From NCBI GenBank assembly GCA_008360975.2, contig CM039211.1:3212767-3276766 (forward strand): a stretch of DNA of 64,000 nucleotides, read 5' to 3'. The translations under genes and the position numbers were made by a program. Below are positions 52,101 to 62,687 of the stretch, in pieces; position 1 is the stretch's first letter; each line of letters begins with the position of its first letter. The notes beneath the pieces are model-generated. The model was not told the DNA's origin, ran no database searches, and worked only from the letters and a program-made list of their open reading frames with translations. This DNA comes from Lichenostomus cassidix. Its lineage: Eukaryota > Chordata > Aves > Passeriformes > Meliphagidae.

Positions 52101-55100
52101 AACTGATATGGTTCTGTTTGATCTTCTGTCCTGTAGTTCTCATGAAAATTACTGGAATGGACTTCTGTTGTGTCTTTTCTTATGTTCACTCTAAAATAAA
52201 TCAGCCATATCTCCTCAATCTCTCTTCAGAGGGGAGTTTTGCGTGTCAAGCCATTCTGATCATCTCTCCCTGGATGGCTCACACTCTTCTGTTGTATATT
52301 TTCAGACCTGAAATGCACAAAACAATATCCCAGATGCTGAAAAGTCACTGATTTATGATGTGTCATTCTATTTTCTGCTGTTTTCCCCACCCTGTTCCTT
52401 ACATGCATTACAGTTTGCTAATTTCCTTTTACTGTTGCTGTGCATTTCCCAGGGAATGGTGCCAACCCAGGAACGTCAGATATTTCCTCTCACAACACCA
52501 TGTTCACCTTATTATTTCTTCTTGACACTTCTTCAGGGAATATTTCACTTTTTCATGGTGATTGTGGTTGGTTTGTCCTTTACTGTCTCCAGAACAATGC
52601 AGAATAAAGTATATATTTTTATAAAATTATCTGCTAAAACTAGTGCTTCTTTACATACTTATTCTTTAATTATTTATACACAAACAAATAAAAAAACAAC
52701 ACCTTCATTTTTTTGTTTTCTTATGGATTCTTATTTTAATGGATGTGCTTTCCATTTGGTTTTGTGTCCCACTGGGCTTAGAGGCCCTAATAACTACAAA
52801 CTATACTTTGTTCAAAAATTTTATTTTCAAAATAATATATCCTAGAAGTAAATTTTCCATTTTCACACCTGACATAAACCTTTCACAGAGCAGTCAAAAA
52901 GGAAAAGCTGCAGAACTTTCTCACCACTTCTCAATGGGGTTTAAATATTAACTCATGACTGATGACATGGACTTCAAAACTAAAAAAATAATTTATCTTT
53001 AGCTCATGTCCTTTAGCAGACAAGTCCATCTGGGCAATGCATTGCAATCAAGACATTGAAATGATTGCTCTGTTACGAAACAACCAGATGGAATTGTCCC
53101 CTCCATTTCAGCATGCAAGGCAGAGAACAAGGCAGAGGCAATTCCTTCCCACTCTAAAATGAAGTCTGCAAATAGAGTGAGTTGTCTGCAATTCACTTAA
53201 GAAATATTACCCCATTAAGGATAATGGCAAAACTTAGGTGTCGTGATTTTGCAAGAAACTTCCTTTATGAAAGCTGCACTGACATAAATTTGAAAGAAGG
53301 GGGGAAAAACCAACCCAACAAAAAAATTCCAATCCTTGTTTGTAGAGTGGCACACTTCCAAATAGTAACTTATTTTATACAGAAACAGCTGTGCAAGTCT
53401 CAGATTTTTTTTTTTTTTTTTTTTTGCCTTTTGCCTCCTCTTTTCCTAAATCTCTCTTCTGAGTGTCTCTTCCTGGAGCTGGAAAGCTGGAAACTCACTC
53501 CTTAACATGTCTCTTTCTTGCCACCCTGCTGTGAAAATCTGGTTGCTTCATATTGGTTTGACAGTGGAACTAAATTAAATTAAAGAACAGCCCAACCACC
53601 GAGGCATAGTGATGCCTGCCTTGCCTCTGCCATCCCCTTGGCAGCACCTCAGGGAAACAAAATAAAAGAACTTGCGTCCTCCTCCTTGGCTGCAGAGGTG
53701 CCTGACACTGCTGTCAGTGTCACCATCCAGTTTCACAGAGCAGAGGTGCCAAACCACCGAGGATTTTGGCAAACTGAGGTGGTGTTTTGCCTTCTTCTCC
53801 GTGCTCATCATAGTGACAGCTGCTCAGGCAGATTTCTGAGTCTTTTGTGCCACTAGAGCTCCGTGCATTTCTGTCCTTGGCAATCCTTGCAGGAGGAGGA
53901 AATGCCAGCTGTTACTCCTGGACACCAGAGCAGCAGCAACAGCCTTCTTGCTAAATAAATGACTGAGTCAAGCAACTAAATCCAGGCAGAGGAATGAGTT
54001 CCAGGTTGAAATCAGACTGATAAAATGGTATTAATTCAATGGAGCTCCAGCTGAAAGCAGCAGCAAAACCAAAAAGGATGAAAATGGTTGTAACTGGGGG
54101 TTTGGGCTTTTGTATTGTTTCTCAAAATGCTTTTAGCAGGTAGCCAATATGGGAGTCTTTATCCTTCCAACTGTATATGCTTTATGTATTTTTATATATT
54201 CTATATACTCTGCACACTTGAATAAATCACTGGTGCAATGATACCTCATATCTATAGAAAAGCTAGAAATATATATTTATGCAGTCTCATCCAAAAAGTT
54301 CATTGCTCATCCCAACCCTTGCAGTTTCAAAAATCTGAAAAGATCCTCTCTGCTTTATATATCAGCCAAATGTGCTTTATCCCCCTTGGTTTTCATTTCT
54401 CAGGTTACCCATTTGGGCTGCATCCGTGCACATCATCACCTGCACATTAAATGTACAAAATACATTTACATTAAAAATAAAATAACCTCAAAGTCACAGG
54501 CATAGACAGAGGCAAAAGAGTTAATTCCCACAGATAGCTGATGGAGAAAATTAAATTGACATAGCCAAAACTTTCATATTTTAATCCCTGCTTGAAGTAA
54601 GTATTTATTAACACACAATATCCTTCATAGAAGATGTGTTCATTCAATAGCAATACTGGTTCCAGCTCCTGTACACAGAAGATATTAATCCTGCAGAGAG
54701 GTTAAACTGAGTGGATAGCAGGCAAAATTAGTAAGACTGCATCTTGTTTGGTTAAGTTAGCTGCTAACAGCAATTTTAAAAGTAAGGAAATAGGAATCAG
54801 CAGAACCCCACCTATGCTGCAGTAGTTAAAAGTGTGTTTCTTCTAAAGACTCTAAGGGACAGCTTCTTAATTTTAGATCTGTCTATCTGCTATTCTTGTA
54901 ACTCAAATTTTCAAAAAAGAAAAAAAATTAGAATCTCCTTTTACACACCAGCTGGGCAGCAGGTCTTCTTCAGCTTGCAGTTCTGCAGATCTTCTGGGAT
55001 TAGAAACTGTCCCTGAGAACAGAGCATGTCAGAAGGCTGAGTCACTATAACCCCTTCATGCATGAATAAACACTTCTTCACTTTATTCATCTCCTTTCTC

Positions 55101-58069
55101 CACAGCACTGTGGTATTCAGATCTTGATGATATCTGCTGGCATTATACCCTTTACAGATTGCACTGTTAAAGTACTGAATATTCAACTTGCCACCATTTG
55201 CTAAATCAGAATTTTTCCCTATTCTCCAGGAGAAGCTCATTCATTCAGAATTTTTGGGTTGCAGCAGGTGATTTTACATCCTATTTCTGCTGACAATAGA
55301 AAAGGGAGTATGGTTCCCAAAACACATTGAAGGCACACATTCACAGTGTTCCTGCAGAGCTATCTGTCTGTGTGAGCAACCTATTGTGCTTTTGGATGTC
55401 TGATAATTCAGCTCTGCTTCCCCTAAAGAACTAAGACATTTCTAAATGTTACCTGTTATCTGCCACACAATGCACATTCAGATACTGTGGGATTAAGCAG
55501 GCTACAAAACTGAACCATTTTTTCCCATTATTGGGGACCAAGAATGGCTTTATATCATTTCCAGATTCAGGGACACATAAAACTACCAAATTTTGGGTTT
55601 AATCTGCAGAAGTAAATTCTGTCTTAAATTATGTACACCATGTCTGCTTTAGCAAATATGTGATGTGAGAAAACAGACACGCAGAAAAGTAATTTTAGAA
55701 AGAGACACAACACACTTTTATCCATTTTTTAAGTGGCTTCTCCTGGCATTGTTTAGAAACACATATTCCTGTGTTTCAATTTCATTTCTTTGCAAGACCT
55801 CATTTTAAAGCAGAAACATCTATCAAACCTTGGAGCATAAATAGAGAGCATAAATTCACTACCCAGCAACCAGTTTATCTGCTGTGATTCTTACCACACA
55901 AATGGCCTTTTCTCTCAGGAGGAGAGCTCCCTTTGCACAGTATTAATAAGAAACTTCGACTAAGTTTCAGGGTTTCATTATGCCTATCTGTCTCTTGATG
56001 TACAATCCAACAGCAATCTGGAGTTAAACCATGACAAATGCCAGGTGGGCAACGTGCTCTGTCAGGAGCAGGAGGCTGAGCCTGAGAGAGGGAGAGAGCA
56101 GCAAATCTTGCAGATAATGTCCTTTCCCAGCTGAATGGATGATTTAGTTAGTATTCAATACACCCAGGCAGCTGGCAATGAAAGGATGAAGAAGGATAAC
56201 CAGCAGTTGCTCTGATGGAATCGAGCAGTTTGTGCAGAGCTGCTCTGTATGAAACACAGAGCTGGGGAAAGGGAAGGTCTCGTGGGCACCTGAAGGTTAC
56301 TGAGAGGTTTGATTCTTGATCTTCACACAACCACTCCAGCTCTTCCACAGGATGTGGCAAAAACTTTGATATACTTAGCGATGCTCTTTATTTGTCACTG
56401 TATTTTGGTTTTTGGGCTGTCAGTGAATTCACTCAGATTGGGGAAGAATTGGGGCTGAATTGATACAGCCCTTGAGGATGGCCTCACCTTGGTTGTTGGG
56501 TCTTAGCAGAGGAAGAACTCTGGATTTAGACCTAACAGAGACAAGTTTGGCTCAAGCAGAGGGGCAGGAATTTGCACATTGTCCTCCAGACTCGCTGCAA
56601 TCACCCAGATTATTACACATCACAATGAGGCTTGTTTTAGAAATGAGGAGTCAATTCCAAGCTAAACTGGGAGCCAGAAAACTGCAACGTAAACAGTAGT
56701 GATTACCCCAGAAAAATGAAGAAAGAATCAGAGAATAGGAGAAAAAAAAAAATGATAATGTATACGTAAATTAGAGTATCCATCTTTCTTACTTTTATGA
56801 CCAAATCTACGTAGTTCTTTTCAAAAATTTGAAATCACACAGCATTTTCACATCTTTAAGGTATGTTGGTTAATCTTTAAGTAGTGATCTGTAATTTTGG
56901 AAACAAAATATCAAAACAACTCTTTTTTTTTTTCATCTATGGAAATAACCTTTCAGATCATCAAACTCTGAAGTTTCTATAGTTGGCAGTGTTGCTGAAG
57001 TGCTAGGCACAGGATAATTTAATGTTCTGGACCTTCAGCTCATTAAAATATTTGAGTCATAGACTCCATATATTTGATATGAATGGAAAAATCATACAGG
57101 AAATATTTTAATAGAAAGTTCTCCCTATTCTTTTTCTCCTACAATTGTGATGCCCAAAACCACAATAAAAGCAGCTTTTTAGCCACATCCAGTTGATGAA
57201 ATGTTTAAAAGTCCTTTCTAGGTATTCAATCAGTTAGAATTTGGACACAAGTCCTGAAAGGGCTTTGATTTTCCTTCCATTTTGTTTCTCTTTTTTTTTT
57301 TTTTTTGTTTTAATCAGTTGTGAACACATTTAAGATGACTTCAAAAACTCAAACTGTGAGGTTTACAGAAGTCTTAGCTGGTGAGCTCTCACTTCCTGAC
57401 AAAGAAAATAAAAGTTGGCAAGGAACAATTAAGCTTAAGGGGAGGAGGCTTAATTAGTTGGTGCAATACCTGTGATGTTAGAAAGGAGAAAAGGAACAAA
57501 AAGAAAGGGAAGGGTGGTTTTTCTGGCACACAACAATCCAGTATTTTTTTATTTGGCACACTGCAGTATATCACTGTTTGTTTCTGTTTTGCCTCTCTGC
57601 AGTGTTTGGGATGAAAAGGACAAATTCTGAGTCTTATCTGTGCAACAGCAGAGGTGCTGTGTGTGCTGCTCTGAGTTTGCTCTAAGCTGTGACAAACTTC
57701 TCACCAGTGCCTCTTTGTCTGGGCAGAAGGAACTTGTTCCCAAAGTTTGTTCCCAAACTTTGGCACTTCACAAGTACAGAAAAGAAACAATAACTTTTAT
57801 CCCTATAAAAGTACTAAAATTTATATCCCCACTCCTAAATACTTTCTAGTGTTTGATATGTTGAGCCGTGAGCCTCAGAAGAGAAAAAAAATTTAACCTG
57901 CTTGTTTTAAATAGTGGATACCATTTGATAAAATTTTACTATGAACTATGTTTTTGCCTCAAGACAACACAAAAAATGACTACCCAATAGTTACTAACCA
58001 GATATTTCAGAAAAAAATTGTTACTTAACAAATTTCAGAGGGGGAAACCATCCCAAACAAAATGCTCAA
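49176..58069. other. Intergenic desert
   Basis: About 8.9 kb of AT-rich sequence. The longest frame (161 codons, plus, 52360-52845) is hydrophobic and T-rich with no domain that I recognise. It includes T runs at 53407-53425 and 57292-57306. A 99-codon minus frame at 54941-55240 has several cysteines but no recognised homology and no clear splice context. I annotate no gene. Confidence 0.5.
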
Positions 58070-58255
58070 ACTAGAAAAACCAACAAAATCCCCCAATGAA
58101 CCAACAAACAACAAAAAAACTCCCCCAAAAGAAACCCCAAAGCCCCCCAAAACCAACAACCCCCAAAAGACCTCAAAAACAAAAAATAAAACCAAATCTA
58201 AACAAAATAAAAAATCCCAAAACACCCCCTCCCAAAAAAAAAAAACTAACCAAAA
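58070..58255. repeat. A/C-only low-complexity tract
   Basis: About 185 bases of nearly pure A and C on the plus strand with AAAACC and CCCCAAAA words, the third tract of this kind in the window. Lysine/proline/threonine-rich frames here are by-products of composition. Confidence 0.92.
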
Positions 58256-59883
58256 ATCAAACATGGCTCAGTTTTATTTTTATTATTAAAATATTTTTTC
58301 ATTATTAAAATCACAGATCATTTTTCATTGTCTGCCTATATTGCTACAGACTTGTGCTCAGCTTAGTCATAAACCTTTAGATGCATCCCTGGCAAATTTA
58401 TAACCTAAATGTTTATATTTATATATATGTTCCGCATTTATATTTATAATCTGAAACTATAAATATAAATATATAAATATATCACGCATTTGTATAATAT
58501 ATTGATTTTAAATATAATATAGTATATTATATATAATTTAAATATATATAAAGATACTTATATTTTAATATATAATTTAAACAAATATATACATATACTT
58601 AAATTTTTCTATGTAATTATATTTATAATATAACCCAAGTGGCTTTAAATTCCTAAGAATGGCATTTTGGCATTCCTGGCTTTGCACAGAGGATAATATT
58701 CAAGGGGTGCTGGAGAGAGGGAGGGTTTTTTATTTTTAAGCCCTTAAACATACATCCGAGCTCTGAAAGGTTAGCAGACAGGATGTCACTTGTTGATTGG
58801 ATTTTTTTTCACCTAAGTCACTGCAAATGAACACGAGTTTTTGTGATGTTTGCACAGAAATTATGGGGCATCTTTGCAGAGCATCTGGGAGCAGCAGACC
58901 AGCAGATCACAGCTAATGATGGAGAGGTATATCTGTGTTAATCAGCATGTGGGCTGAACAAAATGTTATCTGTACTTCCCAGACCATGAGTGTGTATTCC
59001 TCAGCAGGGCTGGGATTGAGTGCAATAAGTTAGAAAAGACAGGGCTTGGCATCCCTTCCTGTTATCAGAGAGAGCCTCAAGGATGGGGGAGTCAAAAGAA
59101 GAAAGCAGTACAAGTACCTCTGCTCTGAGCTCAGTTAAAAAAAAAAGAGTTATTCAGTGTACTTTGTCCTTAAGAATCAGGCAAATCTCAAGAAATCACA
59201 TATTTTAATCAGCCATTTGGTAGGAGGAAGGAAGTGATATGAATCTGAAACTGAAAATTGTCTTACTTGGAAAAGTCACCCCCTTCCTTTTTATACAGCC
59301 AGTTTGGTGTTTTCTGAAAGAAAAGGAGGGATCCAGAATTTCAGGGTGTGAATGCCTTGCTGGACAACACCTTCACTTGGAAACACCTTATGTCCTCTGA
59401 AAAACCAAACAAAGCAAAAAACCTGAATTACGTGGTTTGTACCAGAAGGGATTTTCTCAAGGTTTCAGAAAATCTAAGGTAGTTATTCATGACAACACTA
59501 GAAATCCCTATGGGAGCAGAATCAGAAGGAAAATTTATTAATAATTACTAATTAATATTGTTACTTATTTGCATTATAACTCAGCACTGTACAGACACGG
59601 AATGAAAAGATAATTGTGATCTTGGTTACTTATTTCTCACTGAGTAGGTAGTCTAATTAATTAATGTCTTGTTCTTCCAAGGTGTGCACTCAATAGAATT
59701 ACTTTTTAATCAGTGCTTTCACATTCATTTCAGCCAGGCCTAGTTATGCCTCAAATTGCTGCATTTCCATTAATCCTAGGGAAGAAAGGGAAAGAAGAGA
59801 GCTGTAGGAGGTCATTAGCACGGCAAAATGAAGATGAAAAAGAGTCTTGTATATATATGGTTGGCATTTACTGCATTTATAAT
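58256..59883. other. Intergenic, with AT-only stretch
   Basis: It begins with a 240-base stretch of almost pure A and T (58400-58635, listed separately) and continues as ordinary AT-rich sequence to a CR1 copy. No coding evidence. Confidence 0.5.
58400..58635. repeat. AT-rich tract with ATATA/TATTTA words
   Basis: Nearly pure A/T with repeated ATATAAATATA and ATTTATATTT words and local palindromes. A strongly AT-biased, easily melted stretch. Confidence 0.85.
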
Positions 59884-60232
59884 CCCAGAATCACAGAATT
59901 CCAGGATATTTGGGATTGGAAGGGACCTCTGGAGCTCCCGCAGCCCAAGGGTCCCTGGAGCAGTGACCCAACAAGGTGTCCAGCTGGGTTGGCATGTCTC
60001 CACACAGGGACACTCCAGCCCTCCCTGGGCAGCTGTTCCAGGGCTCTGCCCCTCCATGGAAAGCTCTTCCTGCTGCTGGGCTGGAATTGCTGTGCTTTAT
60101 TTTCTGGCCATGGCTGCTCATGCTGTCCCTGGCACCACTGAACAGTCTGCCCCATGCTCTGCACCCTTGGAGATGTTGGTATGGATGGATGGATCCCCTC
60201 AGCCTTCCCTTCTCCAGACAGTTTGGGAACAA
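59884..60232 (-). mobile_element. CR1 LINE fragment with 3' end, older type
   Basis: The plus strand reads ATCCCAGAATCACAGAATTCC, then GGATTGGAAGGGACCTCTGGAG, later 'cactccagccctccctgggcagctgttccagggctctgcc', 'ggcaccactgaacag', and ends near 'tcccctcagccttcccttctccag'. This is the reverse complement of a CR1 3' region of a different type from the copies at 3343 and 37594. In the family consensus a CTCTGGAGATCATC block follows the GGGACC. The longer overlapping frames on both strands are by-products of its GC content. Confidence 0.88.
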
Positions 60233-60342
60233 TTTGGTTGGAAAGAAAAGGAGGCATGTTGCTGTTTTGGTTATTGTTGTCTATAGAAACAAAGAAGTAT
60301 GAAAGTATGAAAATATCACTGAAGAAAATACATGAAAAAAAA

Positions 60343-60780
60343 GGGGAAAGTTTCAGGGAAGTTTCAGGGAAGTTTCAGGGAAGAGAAGTTTCAGGGAAGT
60401 TTCAGGGAAGTTTCAGGGAAGGGAAGTTTCAGGGAAGTTTCAGGGAAGTTTCAGGGAAGGGAAGTTTCAGGGAAGTTTCAGGGAAGTTTCAGGGAAGTTT
60501 CAGGGAAGTTTCAGGGAAGGGAAGGGAAGTTTCAGGGAAGGGAAGTTTCAGGGAAGGGAAGTTTCAGGGAAGGGAAGAGGGAAGTTTCAGGGAAGGGAAG
60601 TTTCAGGAAGGAAGTTTCAGGAAGTTTCAGGGAAGTTTCAGGAAGTTTCAGGAAGTTTCAGGGAAGTTTCAGGGAAGTTTCAAGGAAGTTTCAGGGAAGT
60701 TTCAGGGAAGTTTCAGGGAAGGAAGGGAAGTTTCAGGGGAAGGGAAGTTTTAGGAAAGGGAAGTTTCAGGGAAGGGAGGG
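60343..60780. repeat. 11-bp minisatellite GGGAAGTTTCA, second array
   Basis: Same unit (GGGAAGTTTCA) and same 16-bp variant as the array at 47951, in the same orientation. The middle part (60600-60660) has shortened units (GGAAGTTTCA). It starts 110 bases after the CR1 copy. Frames of about 200 codons with repeated S-G-K-F-Q-G residues arise because the unit lacks stop codons. Confidence 0.97.
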
Positions 60781-60930
60781 AAGGGAAGGAAGGAAGGGGG
60801 GGAAGGGAAGTGTGGGAAGGGAAGGGAAGGGAAGTATGGAAGGGAAGGGAAGGGAAGGGAAGGGAAGGGAAGGGAAGGGAAGGGAAGGGAAGGGAAGGGA
60901 AGGGAAGGGAAGGGAAGGGAAGGGAAGGGA
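60781..60930. repeat. (GGGAA)n array, second copy
   Basis: After transition units with GTGTGGG and GTATGG, about 17 perfect GGGAA units run from 60842 to 60930. The order, minisatellite then GTGTGGG transition then pure GGGAA, repeats the layout at 47951-49175. Confidence 0.97.
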
Positions 60931-61143
60931 TTTTTGAGTTTTTTTATTGCTATGACTATTGCTTAGAGGGAACTTCATTTTTTTCATAAGAATTGTGTGG
61001 CAGTCTGGTTTTTTCCAGTCATGTCTGGGGAGAAACACGACCTTCCTGTGCTGAATCCTCATGGATACAATCCCAAAGGATCAGCAAAGAATCCTTTCCA
61101 GATGAGAGGAAATGGCCTTGGATTCCAGCAGGGGAGGTTGAGA
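60931..61143. other. Spacer between satellite and 3' side of gene
   Basis: About 210 bases of single-copy-looking sequence downstream of the polyadenylation signal of the minus-strand gene. I see nothing else here. Confidence 0.5.
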
Positions 61144-61149
61144 TTTATT
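61144..61149 (-). terminator. Polyadenylation signal AATAAA
   Basis: AATAAA on the minus strand lies about 195 bases downstream of the TAG stop at 61346-61344. The intervening segment reads as a compact 3' UTR with moderate GC. The distance is typical for a vertebrate terminal exon, which supports a transcribed gene or a copy of one. A single hexamer can occur by chance. Confidence 0.55.
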
Positions 61150-61343
61150 CTGAGGACCAGTTCTTCCGTGATAAAGCGGGCAGGCCTTGGAAGAAGGTCC
61201 AGCAGGGAGGGAGGGGCTGGAGTCACCATGTCTGTCAGCAGGCAAGAGTCAGGTGTGTAGCCCTTGGGGCCATGGTTTTGGGCTGATGGCACTGCTGCCA
61301 GGCTGACAGCTGCAGGCCTGGAGCGGGGCTGGCCATGGGCTAG

Positions 61344-62288
61344 CTAACCCTCAGGCAGTGTCCCCATGCAGGGGAAGCAAACCAGGGCCCTCCGCAGTGC
61401 CCGCAGCGCCCGCCTGAAGCGCGAGGGACGCTTCTTGCGGGGAAGCGGCTGCTGGCTGAGGGCCTGGGCTCCCGGCTGGGCAGGCCCCGGGCTCTCGGGC
61501 CATGCCTCGGGCACCTGCTGGGCCAGGCTGGGAGAGGCCGCGGTGCCTCGGGCTTCCTGAAGGGCCACCGTGGCCCAGAGCGGCACTCGGGGGCACGGCC
61601 CCAGTGACAGCTGCTCAACCCAGGCCTCCCGAGGAAAAGGCACAGGGCGCCCGCCTGCTGTCATAAGCGCCACTCTTTGCTGCCTGGCGTCTGCTTCCTC
61701 CTCCTCCTGCAGCTCCAGGAGGCTCACGTTGTCCCACTCCAGGCTCTCGTGGTCACCTGCCTCTCCCCAGCCGTCCTGTGCCAGCTCCCTGTCTCCGGTG
61801 TCCTGGCAGCTGGACTGCATCGAGGAGCTCTTCCCTCTGCTGCCTTTGGACAGCTCCTGGCCCATGGAGCCTTGCTCTTCACAGAGCTCTTGGCCAGCGC
61901 TCTCTTCCCAATCCGAGTGTTCTCGGTAGCTGCTGGCTTCCTGGGGGGACAGCTCTTCCTGGCTGGCTTCTTCCCAGTCTGACACCCTGGTGGAGTTACC
62001 GCATTGTCCCTGGAGAAGCCCTTGCTCTGTGCCTTCTTCCCAGTCAGACACTTCGTGGACGCTAAGGGCTTCTCCCAGGGTCGGTTCTCCCTTGCTCCAT
62101 TCCTCCTGTTCTCTTGTGGACACCCAGTACTCCAAACAGTCTTCCCAGATGTCACTGTCATCTTCAGAGAGCTCTTGCTCACTGCCTTCTTCCCAGCTGG
62201 AGATGTTCTGGTGGCTGCCAGCATCTCCTGGGGACAGCTCTGGTCCTCTGCAACCTGCCCCTGGGGTCACATCCTGGTCCTTCTTCAG
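61344..62288 (-). CDS. Acidic W-E-E repeat protein, terminal-exon frame or broken copy
   Basis: I do not recognise this protein. The frame is open for about 314 codons, from just after a TAA at 62291-62289 to TAG at 61346-61344. Counting from the GTG codon at 62270, residues 1-200 are rich in Glu, Ser, Gln and Gly. Four W-E-E motifs lie at about residues 26, 77, 99 and 121, with spacings of 51, 22 and 22; the typical unit is SDWEE followed by Q/E-L. Residues about 274-298 are strongly basic, RKKRPSRFRRALRALRRA, then a C-F-P-C-M end. The region is much more GC-rich than its surroundings. No ATG opens the frame: the first Met is near residue 134. It is therefore either a 3' exon with its acceptor near 62288, or a copy broken by the TAA, since an in-frame ATG lies at 62360. 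A polyadenylation signal follows. No known domain; a lineage-specific bird gene is my inference. Confidence 0.55.
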   Translation of the reverse strand: MKKDQDVTPGAGCRGPELSPGDAGSHQNISSWEEGSEQELSEDDSDIWEDCLEYWVSTREQEEWSKGEPTLGEALSVHEVSDWEEGTEQGLLQGQCGNSTRVSDWEEASQEELSPQEASSYREHSDWEESAGQELCEEQGSMGQELSKGSRGKSSSMQSSCQDTGDRELAQDGWGEAGDHESLEWDNVSLLELQEEEEADARQQRVALMTAGGRPVPFPREAWVEQLSLGPCPRVPLWATVALQEARGTAASPSLAQQVPEAWPESPGPAQPGAQALSQQPLPRKKRPSRFRRALRALRRALVCFPCMGTLPEG

Positions 62289-62360
62289 TTATTCTGGGGA
62301 ACGCCCTGGCCTTTGTTTTACTCTACGATCCTTTAGGGCTAAAGCAAATTGTGATTTCAT
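62289..62360 (-). pseudogene. In-frame upstream ATG segment closed by TAA
   Basis: Directly upstream of the long frame, and in the same phase, an ATG at 62360-62358 (G at -3) opens 23 codons that end in TAA at 62291-62289. The frame then stays open to 61344. A stop in all frames precedes the ATG nearby (TGA at 62366-62364 in this frame). This is either the original N-terminus cut by one nonsense change, a short upstream reading frame, or coincidence. Deciding needs transcript data or other copies. Confidence 0.35.
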
Positions 62361-62367
62361 GGCTCAA

Positions 62368-62687
62368 ATGGCTGTGCCTGAAGTAAGGTGTGAATGAGAG
62401 CACATGGCAAAGTCAATTGGATGGATTTTATTGAAAAAATGAGATAGAAAGAGAGAAGGGGAGAAGGAGAGAAAGAGAAAAAGCAAGAGATAGACAGAGA
62501 GAGAAGGAATGGAAAGAAAAAGAAAAGGAAAGAGAAAGAAAATGAAAAGAAAGAGAAAATGAAAGAAAATGAGGGAAAAGGAAAACAAAAAGGAGGGAGG
62601 GAGGGAGGGAGGGAGGGAGGGATGGGAAATAAGGGATGAGGGGAGGGGGGGGGAGGGGAGGAATGGGAAAGGGGAGGGGAGAACAGG
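62368..62687 (-). mobile_element. Possible LTR-like segment upstream of gene
   Basis: On the minus strand a long pyrimidine-rich tract (62687-62433) leads to AATAAAA (62432-62426) and a tail to 62368. This aligns ungapped to the remnant at 34080-34016 at about 46 of 65 bases, in the same order of elements. Recurrence at two sites 28 kb apart argues for a dispersed element, and the layout fits an LTR R/U5 end. The similarity stops close to 62368, eight bases before the in-frame ATG. The LTR identity is inference; the repetition is seen in the sequence. Confidence 0.38.
62440..62687. repeat. Purine-rich tract with (GGGA)n
   Basis: The plus strand is almost all A and G, with GAAAGAGA-type words and then about eight GGGA units at 62591-62624, followed by G-rich sequence. 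Rare T or C interrupts it. Confidence 0.9.

Noticed and set aside
52360..52845. 161-codon plus-strand hydrophobic frame
   Set aside because: T-rich sequence gives membrane-like residues by chance; no receptor or transporter motif is visible.
54941..55240. 99-codon minus-strand frame with several cysteines
   Set aside because: Looked like a small secreted protein, but no signal peptide, cysteine pattern or splice context that I could recognise.
59713..60302. Overlapping 100-150-codon frames on both strands
   Set aside because: They lie on the CR1 copy at 59884-60232, whose GC content removes stops on both strands.
60154..60937. Two overlapping frames of about 200 codons with S-G-K-F-Q-G-type repeats
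   Set aside because: The 11-bp repeat has no stop codon in these frames. The frames start in CR1 or spacer sequence and end in (GGGAA)n.
61570..62397. Plus-strand frames of 90-135 codons opposite the minus-strand gene
   Set aside because: Antisense shadows of the 61344-62288 frame. They lack repeat logic and have many serines and cysteines from reading the Glu/Gln codons backwards.
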